45,466 bases of DNA from Treponema sp. (GTDB lineage: Bacteria; Spirochaetota; Spirochaetia; Treponematales; Breznakiellaceae). The stretch lies in NCBI GenBank assembly GCA_009777995.1, contig WRKT01000019.1, positions 1 to 45,466 on the forward strand. Reading direction: 5' to 3'. Shown piece after piece: positions 23,035 through 31,819 of the stretch. Position numbers and translations under genes: made by a program. The notes beneath the pieces were generated by a model that saw only the letters and a program-made list of their open reading frames with translations, made no database searches and was not told where the DNA came from. Position 1 is the stretch's first letter. Each line of letters begins with the position of its first letter.

Positions 23035-24466
23035 TCTTTTCCTCCGTTAATATACCTTTATCTCCGTCGTAAACATATACTTTGTTTAAGACGGGAATTA
23101 ATTGGGACCTTCCTTTAGGCGCCTTAAGACGCTCGGGGTTAAAGCCGTGGCTGGGAACTAATACCTTTGGGTCAATTGTATCAACATAATACTTAACCTG
23201 GTTCGGGTATGAGTGTGAAAAATAATTCTTGCTGAAATATGTAATATAGTCTGCCTTAGTAAACTTAATCACCCTCATTAAGTTTTGATACGCAGGGTCA
23301 AAGGCGCCTATCGGGATTCCTTCGGCATGCAGGTATGCGGTGCCTTCGGGAAAATCGAGAAGTTCTAAAATATATTTATAGCTATTTTGAACAAGATATT
23401 TGCCGGGGTTATTTTTTATATCATCAATTGTAATAATCTTGCAATTGTCAAGAAGTGTTTTAAACCAGGGCTCCTGTAAACCGGGTACTGTGAAATGAGG
23501 CGCATCAGGCACATATACATTTGGCTTTACATCAAGGAACTTGTATACAAGGTAGCCGGTTTCAGGTTCCATTATAAAGAGCCTCTTGCATTCCTCTGCC
23601 CTTCTTGTAAACTCTAGTACTGAGCCGATTTCTCTTTCGTAGAAGTTTACAACAGCGGCTCCCTTTTTTTCTTTAAGGAAGGAAAATAGGCCCTCCGATA
23701 CAGCCGGGATATCCAGCATGCCCTTTGGTGTCTCTAAGCTTCCTATTATCTCGGCATCGGTCGAGCCGTATATCATCTTCATTATCTCATCCATGAAACT
23801 GGTAGTCTCGCAGACAAGAACATCAATTTTCTCATCCCGAATATATTCCATCTCTTTAATGGTAACTATATTTTCCTCTTCTTCTCCGTGGAGCTGTAAA
23901 TCTCCTGTATAGTGAAGCTTCATGTCGGGAGTCTTTACATAAAAGGAGTAATCCTCATAACTGTCCTGCGACCTAAGCAAAAACGGTATAACTTCTATTT
24001 CGCCGATTTTAATAGGCTTCTTATCATTAAAATTCGTATATGAATTACGAACGCTCACAACTCCCTGTCCTATATCGTTTAGGGCCCTTTCAAGCTTCCA
24101 GGCGGCATCACTTAAATAAACAGGCACAAGGTCACTTACAAGTCCCATACAGGCCATGTGATCCAAATGCAAATGGGTGATAAAAACTCCGGTATTCAAG
24201 TCACATTCTTCTGCGCTCAATAGGGGATAGTCAAGCAGATCTTCCTTTCTATAGAGGCCCGGGATTGCAGGGACATGGCTCAGGATAAGAGAGTCTTTTA
24301 AGAAGTTCCTGCTCCTCTTTAAGACAGTGCCGTCATAAACTGCGGTTGCGGGCTCGTAAGCACTGCCCATCTCTAGGATCACCCTGTCCTTCCCGTATTG
24401 AATGGACATTACAACACCGCCTATCGTGTGGATGCCTGAATAAAAAACTATCTTGGTTTTAGACAA
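23024..24466 (-). CDS. Metallo-beta-lactamase-fold hydrolase (beta-CASP/RNase J-like architecture)
   Basis: This encodes 480 residues and starts with TTG after GGAGG. ITHLHLDHM supplies H98, H100, D102 and H103 of the metal centre, and YTGDLQLHG supplies a further Asp ligand. The later part, with SHSYPNQVKYYVDTIDP and PKVLVPSHGFN, resembles the end of beta-CASP proteins such as RNase J and related small-molecule hydrolases, but the KH-type RNA features are not obvious. Its place between HAD and binding-protein genes points to metabolism of the transported compound and not RNA decay, which is inference. Confidence 0.82.
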   Translation of the reverse strand: MSKTKIVFYSGIHTIGGVVMSIQYGKDRVILEMGSAYEPATAVYDGTVLKRSRNFLKDSLILSHVPAIPGLYRKEDLLDYPLLSAEECDLNTGVFITHLHLDHMACMGLVSDLVPVYLSDAAWKLERALNDIGQGVVSVRNSYTNFNDKKPIKIGEIEVIPFLLRSQDSYEDYSFYVKTPDMKLHYTGDLQLHGEEEENIVTIKEMEYIRDEKIDVLVCETTSFMDEIMKMIYGSTDAEIIGSLETPKGMLDIPAVSEGLFSFLKEKKGAAVVNFYEREIGSVLEFTRRAEECKRLFIMEPETGYLVYKFLDVKPNVYVPDAPHFTVPGLQEPWFKTLLDNCKIITIDDIKNNPGKYLVQNSYKYILELLDFPEGTAYLHAEGIPIGAFDPAYQNLMRVIKFTKADYITYFSKNYFSHSYPNQVKYYVDTIDPKVLVPSHGFNPERLKAPKGRSQLIPVLNKVYVYDGDKGILTEEKNAN

Positions 24467-24480
24467 TTAAACCTCCCTGC

Positions 24481-25362
24481 CTATCTTAAAAAATTTTGTT
24501 CAAGATATTCTGCCAAATCCTCAGAGCCGGACACCATCTCCCCATGGGGGTAGGGGTGCTTGCTATTATACGGGTCAACCCATAAGGTCTTTCCCCCGGC
24601 CCTCCTTACAGGTTCGAGGTCGTTATAGGCATGATCCCCTATGGATAAAATGGTTTGGGGCCTCTGTGAAACACCGGGGCAAATTCTCTCAAGACTTTCC
24701 ATAAAACCGAAAGGTTTCCTGCTGCCGTAACTTACGCCCGTAAACACCCCTTCATAACCCAGAGCCCGGATAAAGGACGCGGCTGTCATTTCTTCCGAAT
24801 TGCTAAGAAGAAAAACTTCATACCCTTCTCTTAAACTTTTGACAAGATCCAAAAGCCTCTGTGAACCGGAAAGACCCTCTTTCAGCATTTTTTCACGGGT
24901 CTTTAAAAAACTATCATTATTATACTCGTATTTTATACCCAAAGCAGATGCAAAATAGGAACAGAGAAACCAGGGGTCTCCCAGATAACGTATGCTTTTA
25001 TCAATCTTGGCTTCCTCGAATAGCCCGTCATCTGAGCCCAGATACCCCGCCTTAAGATGATTAATGAATGAGTCAATATCCGTGAAATCTTGCTCACTTA
25101 CCCTATAATAAGCGTTCATCTTTAAGACATCGCCGCATAGGACAGCATCGAGTAAATTCACAATTTTTTCTGTATATTGTACGCAGGTAGAACCCTCAAG
25201 CAGGGCTGCCATATAATCCCTATGATAGCTCATATGCTGATATAAAGTCCCGTCCAAATCAAACACCAGGGTACTTATCAGGGGTTCCATGTTCGATAAT
25301 ACCATATCGAATAAATAATGGTCTAGGGGTTTCACAGTTTTTAATAAATTTTTAACAGACAT
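24481..25362 (-). CDS. HAD-superfamily hydrolase
   Basis: This encodes 293 residues from the ATG at 25362. A TTG at 25398 would extend it, but that codon overlaps a TATAAT box (25403-25398). Motif I is LVFDLDGTLY with the nucleophile Asp, motif II is FLLSNSEE, a Lys follows in GSRKPFG, and the last motif is IGDHAYNDLEPV. An alpha-helical cap lies between motifs I and II. It is a likely phosphatase and the first gene of the seven-gene minus-strand operon, 14 bases before the metallo-hydrolase gene. Confidence 0.88.
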   Translation of the reverse strand: MSVKNLLKTVKPLDHYLFDMVLSNMEPLISTLVFDLDGTLYQHMSYHRDYMAALLEGSTCVQYTEKIVNLLDAVLCGDVLKMNAYYRVSEQDFTDIDSFINHLKAGYLGSDDGLFEEAKIDKSIRYLGDPWFLCSYFASALGIKYEYNNDSFLKTREKMLKEGLSGSQRLLDLVKSLREGYEVFLLSNSEEMTAASFIRALGYEGVFTGVSYGSRKPFGFMESLERICPGVSQRPQTILSIGDHAYNDLEPVRRAGGKTLWVDPYNSKHPYPHGEMVSGSEDLAEYLEQNFLR

Positions 25363-25397
25363 TTTGCTGACTTTTTCGGGTACCTTGACTAAATTCA

Positions 25398-25403
25398 ATT
25401 ATA
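25398..25403 (-). promoter_or_regulatory. -10 box of the seven-gene transport operon
   Basis: TATAAT on the minus strand, about 35 bases before the ATG at 25362. No convincing -35 box at normal spacing was found, so an activator may be needed. Confidence 0.4.
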
Positions 25404-25448
25404 TTAAGAATATTAAAACCAGAGTTAAGGGAAAAAGGAGTATGGATC

Positions 25449-26918
25449 ATGAGTATTGTAACCGAGAGAACAGAAAAGTTTATTAATGAAAAAATGGCCG
25501 AGTTAAACGTCCCCGGCATAGCCGTGGGTGTTGTAAAGGACGGTGCCCTTGTATACCAAAAGGGCTTTGGCTTTAGGGATGTGGAAAATAAGCTTCCTGT
25601 GGAACCTGCCACGGTCTACCCCCTTGCCTCTACCACAAAGGCAATGACGGCAGTATGTGCCGCAATCTTAAAAGACGAAAAAAAGTTAGACTTTAGAACT
25701 CCTATAATTAATTATATACCCGAGTTCAGGATGTTCGATGATTATGCCACTAAAAATCTTTGCCTGCGGGACATGTTTTCCCATAATTCAGGCCTTCCCA
25801 GGCATGACTTTGCCTGGTACGGAGTAAACGGCACTCTTGCCGAGTTTGTCGAGAAAATCAGATACTTAAAGCCCAATAAGCCTTTTAGGACACTTTTTGA
25901 ATACAATAATTTTATGTTTGCCACGGCAGGTTATGTTATAGAGAAGGTATCAGGAAAGACCTGGCATGAATTTATTAAAGAGCGCCTGTTCACCCCTCTT
26001 GGAATGAAGGATTCATCGACCACTATAGCAGGGATCGAGGCAACAGCAAATAAGGCCTTCCCTTATAAGGAAAATAAGGACGGGAGCTTAGAGAAGATGC
26101 CCTTCCGTAACTTTGACGGCATGGGCGGCGCCGGAACAGGAAACTCTTCCGTAGTAGATATGTCCAAATGGTTGATCATGAACTTAAGCGGAGGGAAATT
26201 CGAAGGGAAGCAAATAGTAGCAGAGGCCACTCTAAAGGAACTCCATACCCCTGTTACAGTATCTATACCCCCATTGCCGCCAATGCCTGAAATTCCCATT
26301 TCAACCTATGGATACGGATGGAATGCCATTCCCTTTAGGGGAAAGTTTGCCCAGGTTCATACAGGGGGAATTGACGGAATAAGCACCTTTGTAGGGATGA
26401 TGCCCGGGGAGAATCTTGGTGTTGTTGTGCTTACAAACTCGGGCGGACAGGTTATGAATACCGCAATCGGTTACGTTATCTTCGATGAGGTTATGGGTCT
26501 TCCGTTCTTTGACTGGGCAACAAGGATTAAGGAAAGGAATGATAAGCTGAACGAGGGCATAAATGAGATGAACAATAAGGTCATCGCCATTAGAAAGCCT
26601 GACTCAAAACCCACACACGAGCTTAAGAATTATGCAGGAACTTACGAGCATAAGGGATACGGTAAAGTAACCGTTACATACGACAGTGAGAAAGGCTTGA
26701 TTGCTGCCTATAATGAGTTTTCATTAAAGCTGGTCTGCAATAATTATAATGTATTCGAGGCCTGGGTTGGCGAGGATGAAAAATACCCGAGGCTGCTGCT
26801 TGTATCCTTTGACCTAGATTTAAAGGGTGATATCAAGAGTCTTTCATTGAGTATTGAACCCGGAATGGGAGAAGAGTTAACAGTATTCGAAAAGCTTATC
26901 GATAATAATGCGAAGTAA
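25449..26918 (+). CDS. Serine beta-lactamase/penicillin-binding-protein-like hydrolase
   Basis: This encodes 489 residues with an AAGGAG site eight bases before the ATG. The class C beta-lactamase-type active site is complete: S61-x-x-K64 (STTK), Y152-x-N154 (YNN) and H304-T-G-G. A C-terminal domain (about 385-489), starting near LKNYAGTYEHKGYG, is of the DUF3471 type often attached to these esterase/peptidase-like proteins. No signal peptide is present, so the protein seems cytoplasmic, which is unusual for the family and points to an esterase or amidase rather than cell-wall activity. It overlaps the next gene by 11 bases and opens a four-gene operon. Confidence 0.9.
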   Translation: MSIVTERTEKFINEKMAELNVPGIAVGVVKDGALVYQKGFGFRDVENKLPVEPATVYPLASTTKAMTAVCAAILKDEKKLDFRTPIINYIPEFRMFDDYATKNLCLRDMFSHNSGLPRHDFAWYGVNGTLAEFVEKIRYLKPNKPFRTLFEYNNFMFATAGYVIEKVSGKTWHEFIKERLFTPLGMKDSSTTIAGIEATANKAFPYKENKDGSLEKMPFRNFDGMGGAGTGNSSVVDMSKWLIMNLSGGKFEGKQIVAEATLKELHTPVTVSIPPLPPMPEIPISTYGYGWNAIPFRGKFAQVHTGGIDGISTFVGMMPGENLGVVVLTNSGGQVMNTAIGYVIFDEVMGLPFFDWATRIKERNDKLNEGINEMNNKVIAIRKPDSKPTHELKNYAGTYEHKGYGKVTVTYDSEKGLIAAYNEFSLKLVCNNYNVFEAWVGEDEKYPRLLLVSFDLDLKGDIKSLSLSIEPGMGEELTVFEKLIDNNAK

Positions 26919-28152
26919 ATTAATACTTGCCCTTGCACTAATCTTTATTTCTCCCCTTTATGCTACGGAGTTTGCTTATAAGTTTAGTGCCGGGGACAGG
27001 TATCGAATTTTATCCACAGTAAGCGCAGACATTTTTATTGACCGCGTTTTGAGCTTTAGGGGCGAAACCGTAAACCGAATAAGTGTTGAAGTTGCTGAAG
27101 TTCTAGGGGACAGGGCCTTCCATAAGGCGACCCTGCAGACAGCGCAGATGACCATTCCGATAGCAGATGTCGACAGTGATATTCGCACAAGGGTTTACGA
27201 ATGGGATAACGATTATCTTACCGAGTACTGGCAGGATTCCCTCGGGTATATGACAGTGGAGGATCGCTTCTTTAAGCCGATGGTTAGGGATGTCCCTGTC
27301 TTCCCCGGCCGCCTCCTTCAAGTAGGTGATACCTGGACATCAAACGGGATTGAAGTGCAGGACTTTAGGGAGGGCTTTGGCATCGAAGAGCCTGTCCACC
27401 TTCCGTTTATTGCAAACTATACCTACCTCGGTCTTAGACCCTGGAAGGGTATTAATTACGAGGCCTTTTCGGTTTCTTATAGGATCTTTCATGAGCTTCC
27501 TCCCGCACCTGCGGCCCGCACTCCCGGCCCGGGCCCCTCCGTTCCGCCCGGGATGTCCCTAAGGCGTATTCAGGGTGCTTCCGATCAAATTATTTACTTT
27601 AATACCGAACTTGGGACCGTTGTTGCCTACGAAGAGTATTTTAGGACCATCTTAACCCTTGCAGACGGCTTTACTTGGGAGTCAAGGGGCAGGGCAGAGG
27701 CAGAGATTTTCGAGTCTCTGCCGATGGACAGGGAGAATATGGCGAGGGAAATTGCAAGGGACCTCAGCGATATAGATGATGTGCAGGTTAGGATAAGTGA
27801 TGAAGGGATAGTAATCAGCCTAGAAAACATCCAGTTCATTGCTGACTCTGCCGTAATGCTTCCCGGTGAAATGCAGAAACTCGAAATCGTGGCGGAAATA
27901 CTTTCCAGATACGCCGACAGGGACATTCATGTGGGAGGTCATACTGCCCTTGCAGGCACTGCCGAGGGCAGGCAGAGGCTCTCCCTTGAAAGGGCCCAGG
28001 TTGTTGCCGATTACTTCCTTCTGCATAATGTCCGCGAGAGCGGCCGCATGGTTGTAAGGGGATACGGAGCCGAGAGGCCCATTGCCGATAATAGCACAGA
28101 GCAGGGCATGGCTCAAAACAGAAGGGTTGAAATTACTATTTTAGAAAACTGA
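26908..28152 (+). CDS. Exported protein with C-terminal OmpA peptidoglycan-binding domain
   Basis: This encodes 414 residues with a signal peptide (about 1-19, ending PLYA). The N-terminal region (20-285) is a beta-rich periplasmic domain with a Pro-rich linker (PPAPAARTPGPGPSVPPG) near residue 200. The C-terminal OmpA-like domain (about 300-414) contains IQFIADSAVMLPGE, then GGHTALAGTAEGRQRLSLERA, then GYGAERPIADN and QNRRVEI, which include the residues that bind diaminopimelate or ornithine in peptidoglycan. It probably tethers an outer-membrane element to the cell wall. It overlaps the upstream gene and its stop overlaps the next start (TGATG). Confidence 0.87.
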   Translation: MRSKLILALALIFISPLYATEFAYKFSAGDRYRILSTVSADIFIDRVLSFRGETVNRISVEVAEVLGDRAFHKATLQTAQMTIPIADVDSDIRTRVYEWDNDYLTEYWQDSLGYMTVEDRFFKPMVRDVPVFPGRLLQVGDTWTSNGIEVQDFREGFGIEEPVHLPFIANYTYLGLRPWKGINYEAFSVSYRIFHELPPAPAARTPGPGPSVPPGMSLRRIQGASDQIIYFNTELGTVVAYEEYFRTILTLADGFTWESRGRAEAEIFESLPMDRENMAREIARDLSDIDDVQVRISDEGIVISLENIQFIADSAVMLPGEMQKLEIVAEILSRYADRDIHVGGHTALAGTAEGRQRLSLERAQVVADYFLLHNVRESGRMVVRGYGAERPIADNSTEQGMAQNRRVEITILEN

Positions 28153-29429
28153 TGGCAGGCATAATTCTATCGGCTGATATTGGAAGTTCCTCTTTAAAGA
28201 CAGCCCTTATTTCAGAGCGAGGAGAACTCCTTGCAGGGCATAGGGAGCCCTTTGATAATATACCTGCGGGCACCGATGATTGGGAGAGTGCACTCTTAAG
28301 GGCCTTACAGGGTCTTGCCTTAAAAACGCAGGAGCTTAATCTAAAAATCGAAGCCATCTGTTTCTCGGGTAACGGCCCAACCATTGTGCCTGTAAGAGCC
28401 GGTGGAGAGACCCTTAGCCCGATTTATTGGAATAGGGCAAAGTCTGAAAAAGCCCCCGGAGCATCACTTTTTCTGCCTCTCCTAAAATCTTTTAAGAATA
28501 GCGCACCCGGTGATTACAATAGAACCGCCTTTTTTATTTCCTCACATGAATGGCTTGCCCACAGGTTGGGTGCTTCTGCCCTTATTGTCCTTCCCCGTCC
28601 GGCTTATTCCATATATTATTGGGATGATGAGCAAATAGAAATATTCGGCCTTGATAAAAGCAAATTCCTCCCCTTCATTAGATCAGGAGAAGTAATGGGA
28701 AGGGTCTCACAGGAGAGTGCTCAATTTTTCGGGAAGTTTATCGATTTAAAAAGCGGGACCCCCATAATAGCAGGGGCGCCTGACTTCATAAGCGCATTGA
28801 TTGGGACGGATACAACAAGGCCGGGCGATATTTGCGACAGGGCAGGCTCTTCGGAGGGAATCAACCTCTGTCTCCCGAGTCCAATCGAAGTTAAGGGCCT
28901 TAGGCTGCTTCCCCATTTCAAGGAAGAGCTCTGGAATCTTAGTTATATAATACCTAATTCAGGCGCTCTTTTTGAGCAGTATAGGGTTGATGCAGGTCTT
29001 TTAGACCGATCTTATGATGAGCTTCTCTCCGAATTAATCCCGAGTGATTTTCGATATACCGGAGAGAAAATACCAAACCCTTCATTACCCGGAAATTATA
29101 TTGAGCGTGGCAGAGCCATACTCTATAACATGGCCTTCTCCGTGCGCCGTGCTCTGGAACTTCTTATGACTACCGGTATAACCCCCGAAAAGATGAGGGT
29201 CTCAGGCGGGCAGGGTATAAACTCATCCTGGAATCAGCTTAAAGCCGATATTACAGGCATCCCCCTAATGATCCCTGAAATATCTGATGCAGAGCTTATG
29301 GGAAATGCTATTCTTGCCCTCGGAGCCCTTGGTATCCCTTGTGATAATATTATTCGCTTCAGGGAAGAAATTATACCGAACATCGAATCTAAGTCATTTT
29401 GGGATGATGCTTATAAAATTGGGAGCTAG
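28152..29429 (+). CDS. FGGY-family carbohydrate kinase
   Basis: This encodes 425 residues. The N-terminal ATPase fold begins ILSADIGSSSLKTALI (phosphate-1 motif), and a GNGP segment follows. IIAGAPDFISALIG carries D211 as the probable catalytic base, and VSGGQGINSSWNQLKADITG is the adenosine/phosphate-2 region of the C-terminal lobe. It is short for the family (usually 480-520), mainly in the region between the lobes. The sugar substrate is not evident. It is coupled by overlap to the OmpA-domain gene and followed 3 bases later by a HAD gene. Confidence 0.87.
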   Translation: MAGIILSADIGSSSLKTALISERGELLAGHREPFDNIPAGTDDWESALLRALQGLALKTQELNLKIEAICFSGNGPTIVPVRAGGETLSPIYWNRAKSEKAPGASLFLPLLKSFKNSAPGDYNRTAFFISSHEWLAHRLGASALIVLPRPAYSIYYWDDEQIEIFGLDKSKFLPFIRSGEVMGRVSQESAQFFGKFIDLKSGTPIIAGAPDFISALIGTDTTRPGDICDRAGSSEGINLCLPSPIEVKGLRLLPHFKEELWNLSYIIPNSGALFEQYRVDAGLLDRSYDELLSELIPSDFRYTGEKIPNPSLPGNYIERGRAILYNMAFSVRRALELLMTTGITPEKMRVSGGQGINSSWNQLKADITGIPLMIPEISDAELMGNAILALGALGIPCDNIIRFREEIIPNIESKSFWDDAYKIGS

Positions 29430-29431
29430 TA

Positions 29432-30079
29432 TTGAAAGTTTATTTTCTACCCGAAAACATTAAGGCCCTTGCATTCGACATGGATCTTACGCTTTATACC
29501 CACAGTGTTTACGGGCAGTTTCAAGTTGACAGTCTTATTGAAAGGCTTGGTAAAAAACGAGGTTTGAGCTTTGACGAAATGAACGAGGAGGTACGGCTTA
29601 TAAGAAAAAGGTATGCAGAATCTTCGGGCGGAAAGGTGATGAGTCTTTCAGATATAATAAAAAGTTATGGCATCAGCATCGAAGAAAATATCAGATGGAG
29701 GGAAGAGTCTTATGAGCCAAGCGATTTTCTGCAAGAAGACCCTGTTTTGAAAGAGACCCTTGAAGTGCTTTCCCGTTTTTTTACAATTGGTGTTATCACA
29801 AATAATCCTGTCTTAATTGCCCGTAAAACCTTAAAAGCCCTCGGTGTTGAAAATTGCTTTTCTGTGATTGTCGGCCTTGATACCTGTAAGGTGAGTAAAC
29901 CAAATGAAAAACCCTTCCTGAAATTCTCAGAACTCAGCCTCTGCCCTAAGGAAAACTCTGTCTCTATCGGAGACCGTTATGACATAGACCTTGCCATTCC
30001 CTTGGCTCTTGGCTTTGGAGGAATTCTTGTTGACGGTGTAGAAGATGTCTACGAGCTGCCTTCGGTTTTAATCAGGTAA
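29432..30079 (+). CDS. HAD-superfamily hydrolase (pyrimidine 5'-nucleotidase-like)
   Basis: This encodes 215 residues starting with TTG, preceded by GGGAG. Motif I is AFDMDLTLYTHS (D16, D18, T20), motif II is GVITNNP, a Lys follows in CKVSKPNEKPF, and motif III is SIGDRYDIDLAIP. The helical cap lies between residues 25 and 100. The form is close to SDT1/pyrimidine 5'-nucleotidase-type HADs. It probably dephosphorylates a sugar phosphate or nucleotide related to the adjacent kinase. The 3' end overlaps the convergent exporter gene by 8 bases. Confidence 0.85.
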   Translation: MKVYFLPENIKALAFDMDLTLYTHSVYGQFQVDSLIERLGKKRGLSFDEMNEEVRLIRKRYAESSGGKVMSLSDIIKSYGISIEENIRWREESYEPSDFLQEDPVLKETLEVLSRFFTIGVITNNPVLIARKTLKALGVENCFSVIVGLDTCKVSKPNEKPFLKFSELSLCPKENSVSIGDRYDIDLAIPLALGFGGILVDGVEDVYELPSVLIR

Positions 30080-30965
30080 AGAATATTGTAGTCCCTGCAA
30101 CTGCCACAAGTGCGCCGAAAATCTCAAGAGGTTTTATCTTCTTTTTAAAGATAAGTATCTCGGGCACTATTATAACTATGGGGGCTAAACCCATTAGAGT
30201 GCTTACAATGCCTGTACTGATTCTTTGAAGGGCATAAAGTGAAAGGAAAACACCAAGGAAGGGACCGAAGACCGAGCCTGCAAGGGTAAACTTTAAACCT
30301 TCCTTACTCCTTATTGCCTTCTTTATTCCCTCTCCCCTTTTATATATAAAGGAAACAATTGCATATCCTATAACAGCCGCGAAAATTCTTATCTGTGTTC
30401 CCGATATCGGATCGTAGTCGCCGATCCCTGCCTTTGTAAGAACCATTCCAACGGATTGGCCTATGCAGGCAATTACCCCGAAAATATATCCAAGCCTGTC
30501 CTTCGAGTTTATCTTTAAAAAGGACATGCTTCCCTGTCTTGCGAATACCACGATGAAGATCCCCGTAATAACGAGGGCCATACCTATTCCGCCCCTTGGG
30601 CCTATTGTTTCCCCAAGAAAGATATAGGCTATGCCGGCAGTAACAGGGGGGGATAGGGCCATAAAAAGCATTGCAATCCTTGGGCCAACTGTGGCGTATA
30701 CCGAGAAAAGAAACATATCGGTAATAAGGAATCCGATAATCCCCGAAATTGAAAGCAATAAAAGCGCATGGTTCGAGGCATCAATTGGCAGGGGCATTCC
30801 CCGTGTAATTGTAGCGGTGATTGTGAGTAAAATGAATGCAACCACCACCTTAATAAAGTTAACCGAAAGAACACCAATATGCTTTATTCCGCGTTCGAAG
30901 AATAGTGCCCCTGTTGACATCGCTGCTGCCGCAGAAAAAGCTGCAAGCTCACCTATACGTTCCAT
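30072..30965 (-). CDS. EamA/DMT-family transporter
   Basis: This encodes 297 residues with ten predicted transmembrane helices in two EamA repeats (about 8-140 and 155-296). LGETIGPRGGIGMALVITGI near residue 117 is the typical end of the first repeat, and KKKIKPLEIFGALVAVAGT is the matching end of the second. It is likely an exporter of small metabolites, with unknown substrate. It follows the MgtC-family gene by 3 bases and is co-transcribed with it. Confidence 0.9.
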   Translation of the reverse strand: MERIGELAAFSAAAAMSTGALFFERGIKHIGVLSVNFIKVVVAFILLTITATITRGMPLPIDASNHALLLLSISGIIGFLITDMFLFSVYATVGPRIAMLFMALSPPVTAGIAYIFLGETIGPRGGIGMALVITGIFIVVFARQGSMSFLKINSKDRLGYIFGVIACIGQSVGMVLTKAGIGDYDPISGTQIRIFAAVIGYAIVSFIYKRGEGIKKAIRSKEGLKFTLAGSVFGPFLGVFLSLYALQRISTGIVSTLMGLAPIVIIVPEILIFKKKIKPLEIFGALVAVAGTTIFFT

Positions 30966-30968
30966 CTC

Positions 30969-31658
30969 TTAATACTTCTCCTTAATCTCCACTCTCTTTA
31001 CCTGCCCCGATGCCTTTATTGATCTTGCAACTTCTGCAATATCAATTTTCCCCGATACCCTGACAAGCAATCTCAGCTTTGTTCCCCTTTCCTTTGATCC
31101 CTGGTCCACATCCATGGTTTGAACTTCTATGCCGCTTGACCTGATTATCTCTAACGCACCCTTTGTGCTTGAATTATTATCCTTATAGAAGATTTCAAGT
31201 AGCTTAAAGCGAAGGGTTGGGAAGATCCTTCTCTCGATTTTATGAAGAAAGAGCAGGGTGATAAGGCCGAGGCCCACCGCTGTTCCCGCAACCGTAAACA
31301 TGCCTGCCCCTATTACAAGGCCGACAGCAGCAATGAACCAAAGGGAAGCTGCGGTGGTCAGGCCGCGAATGCTGTTCCCAAGGCGAATGATGGCTCCTGC
31401 TCCAAGAAAACCCATGCCCGAAACAACTTGAGCTGCAATACGGCCCGGGTCCCCCATTCTCTCCGGGTTTATCTGTTGAGGCACGTAAATTGACAGAAGC
31501 ATTAATAATGTCGCACCGGTAGAAATCAAAATATGTGTTCTTAAGCCGGCTACCTGTCTCCTGCTTGAACGCTCAAAACCTATTATTGCCCCTGCAATAA
31601 ACCCAAGGCAGAGGCGTATTATCATATCTATTTCTGTTAGTACAAAGGATGAGTTCAT
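30969..31658 (-). CDS. MgtC/SapB-family membrane protein
   Basis: This encodes 229 residues with four to five transmembrane helices in the first 140 and a cytoplasmic ACT-like domain (about 150-229). The family core is present: GFIAGAIIGFERSSRRQ, then AGLRTHILIS, then GFLGAGAII and the GLTTAASLW segment. MgtC proteins are linked to Mg2+ limitation and modulate ATP synthase in other bacteria. Here the gene heads an operon with the DMT transporter. Upstream are two strong palindromes (31698-31757) that a transcript from the putative promoter at 31758-31785 would carry in its leader. Confidence 0.9.
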   Translation of the reverse strand: MNSSFVLTEIDMIIRLCLGFIAGAIIGFERSSRRQVAGLRTHILISTGATLLMLLSIYVPQQINPERMGDPGRIAAQVVSGMGFLGAGAIIRLGNSIRGLTTAASLWFIAAVGLVIGAGMFTVAGTAVGLGLITLLFLHKIERRIFPTLRFKLLEIFYKDNNSSTKGALEIIRSSGIEVQTMDVDQGSKERGTKLRLLVRVSGKIDIAEVARSIKASGQVKRVEIKEKY

Positions 31659-31697
31659 GCCTCATTCTATACAAAACTATTAATTTATACCAGCAGT

Positions 31698-31719
31698 GGA
31701 GTTTGCTTTAGCAAACTCC
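31698..31719. repeat. Palindrome 1 (9-bp stem)
   Basis: GGAGTTTGC and GCAAACTCC flank the loop TTTA. It is not followed by a T-run on either strand, so it is not an ordinary terminator. It lies between the divergent starts of the MgtC-family gene and the peptide-binding gene. Confidence 0.75.
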
Positions 31720-31722
31720 TAA

Positions 31723-31757
31723 GCTAAGTTCAAATTGCATGGCAATTTGAACTTAGC
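31723..31757. repeat. Palindrome 2 (perfect 16-bp stem)
   Basis: GCTAAGTTCAAATTGC and its exact reverse complement flank the loop ATG. It lies three bases from palindrome 1. In the MgtC-gene leader it would form a very stable hairpin. It may otherwise be a dispersed palindromic element. Confidence 0.8.
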
Positions 31758-31788
31758 ACTATACATATTGTTAATTTTTTGTTAGAAT
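31758..31788. promoter_or_regulatory. Overlapping divergent promoter candidates
   Basis: Minus strand: CTAACA (31785-31780), 16 bases, TATAGT (31763-31758), towards the MgtC-family gene. Plus strand: TATACA (31760-31765), 17 bases, TAGAAT (31783-31788), towards the peptide-binding gene. A direct repeat GTTAGAATT occurs twice at 31781-31800. Both -35 boxes are weak. Confidence 0.35.
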
Positions 31789-31819
31789 TGTGTTAGAATT
31801 ACGTTAAATGGAGGTTTAG

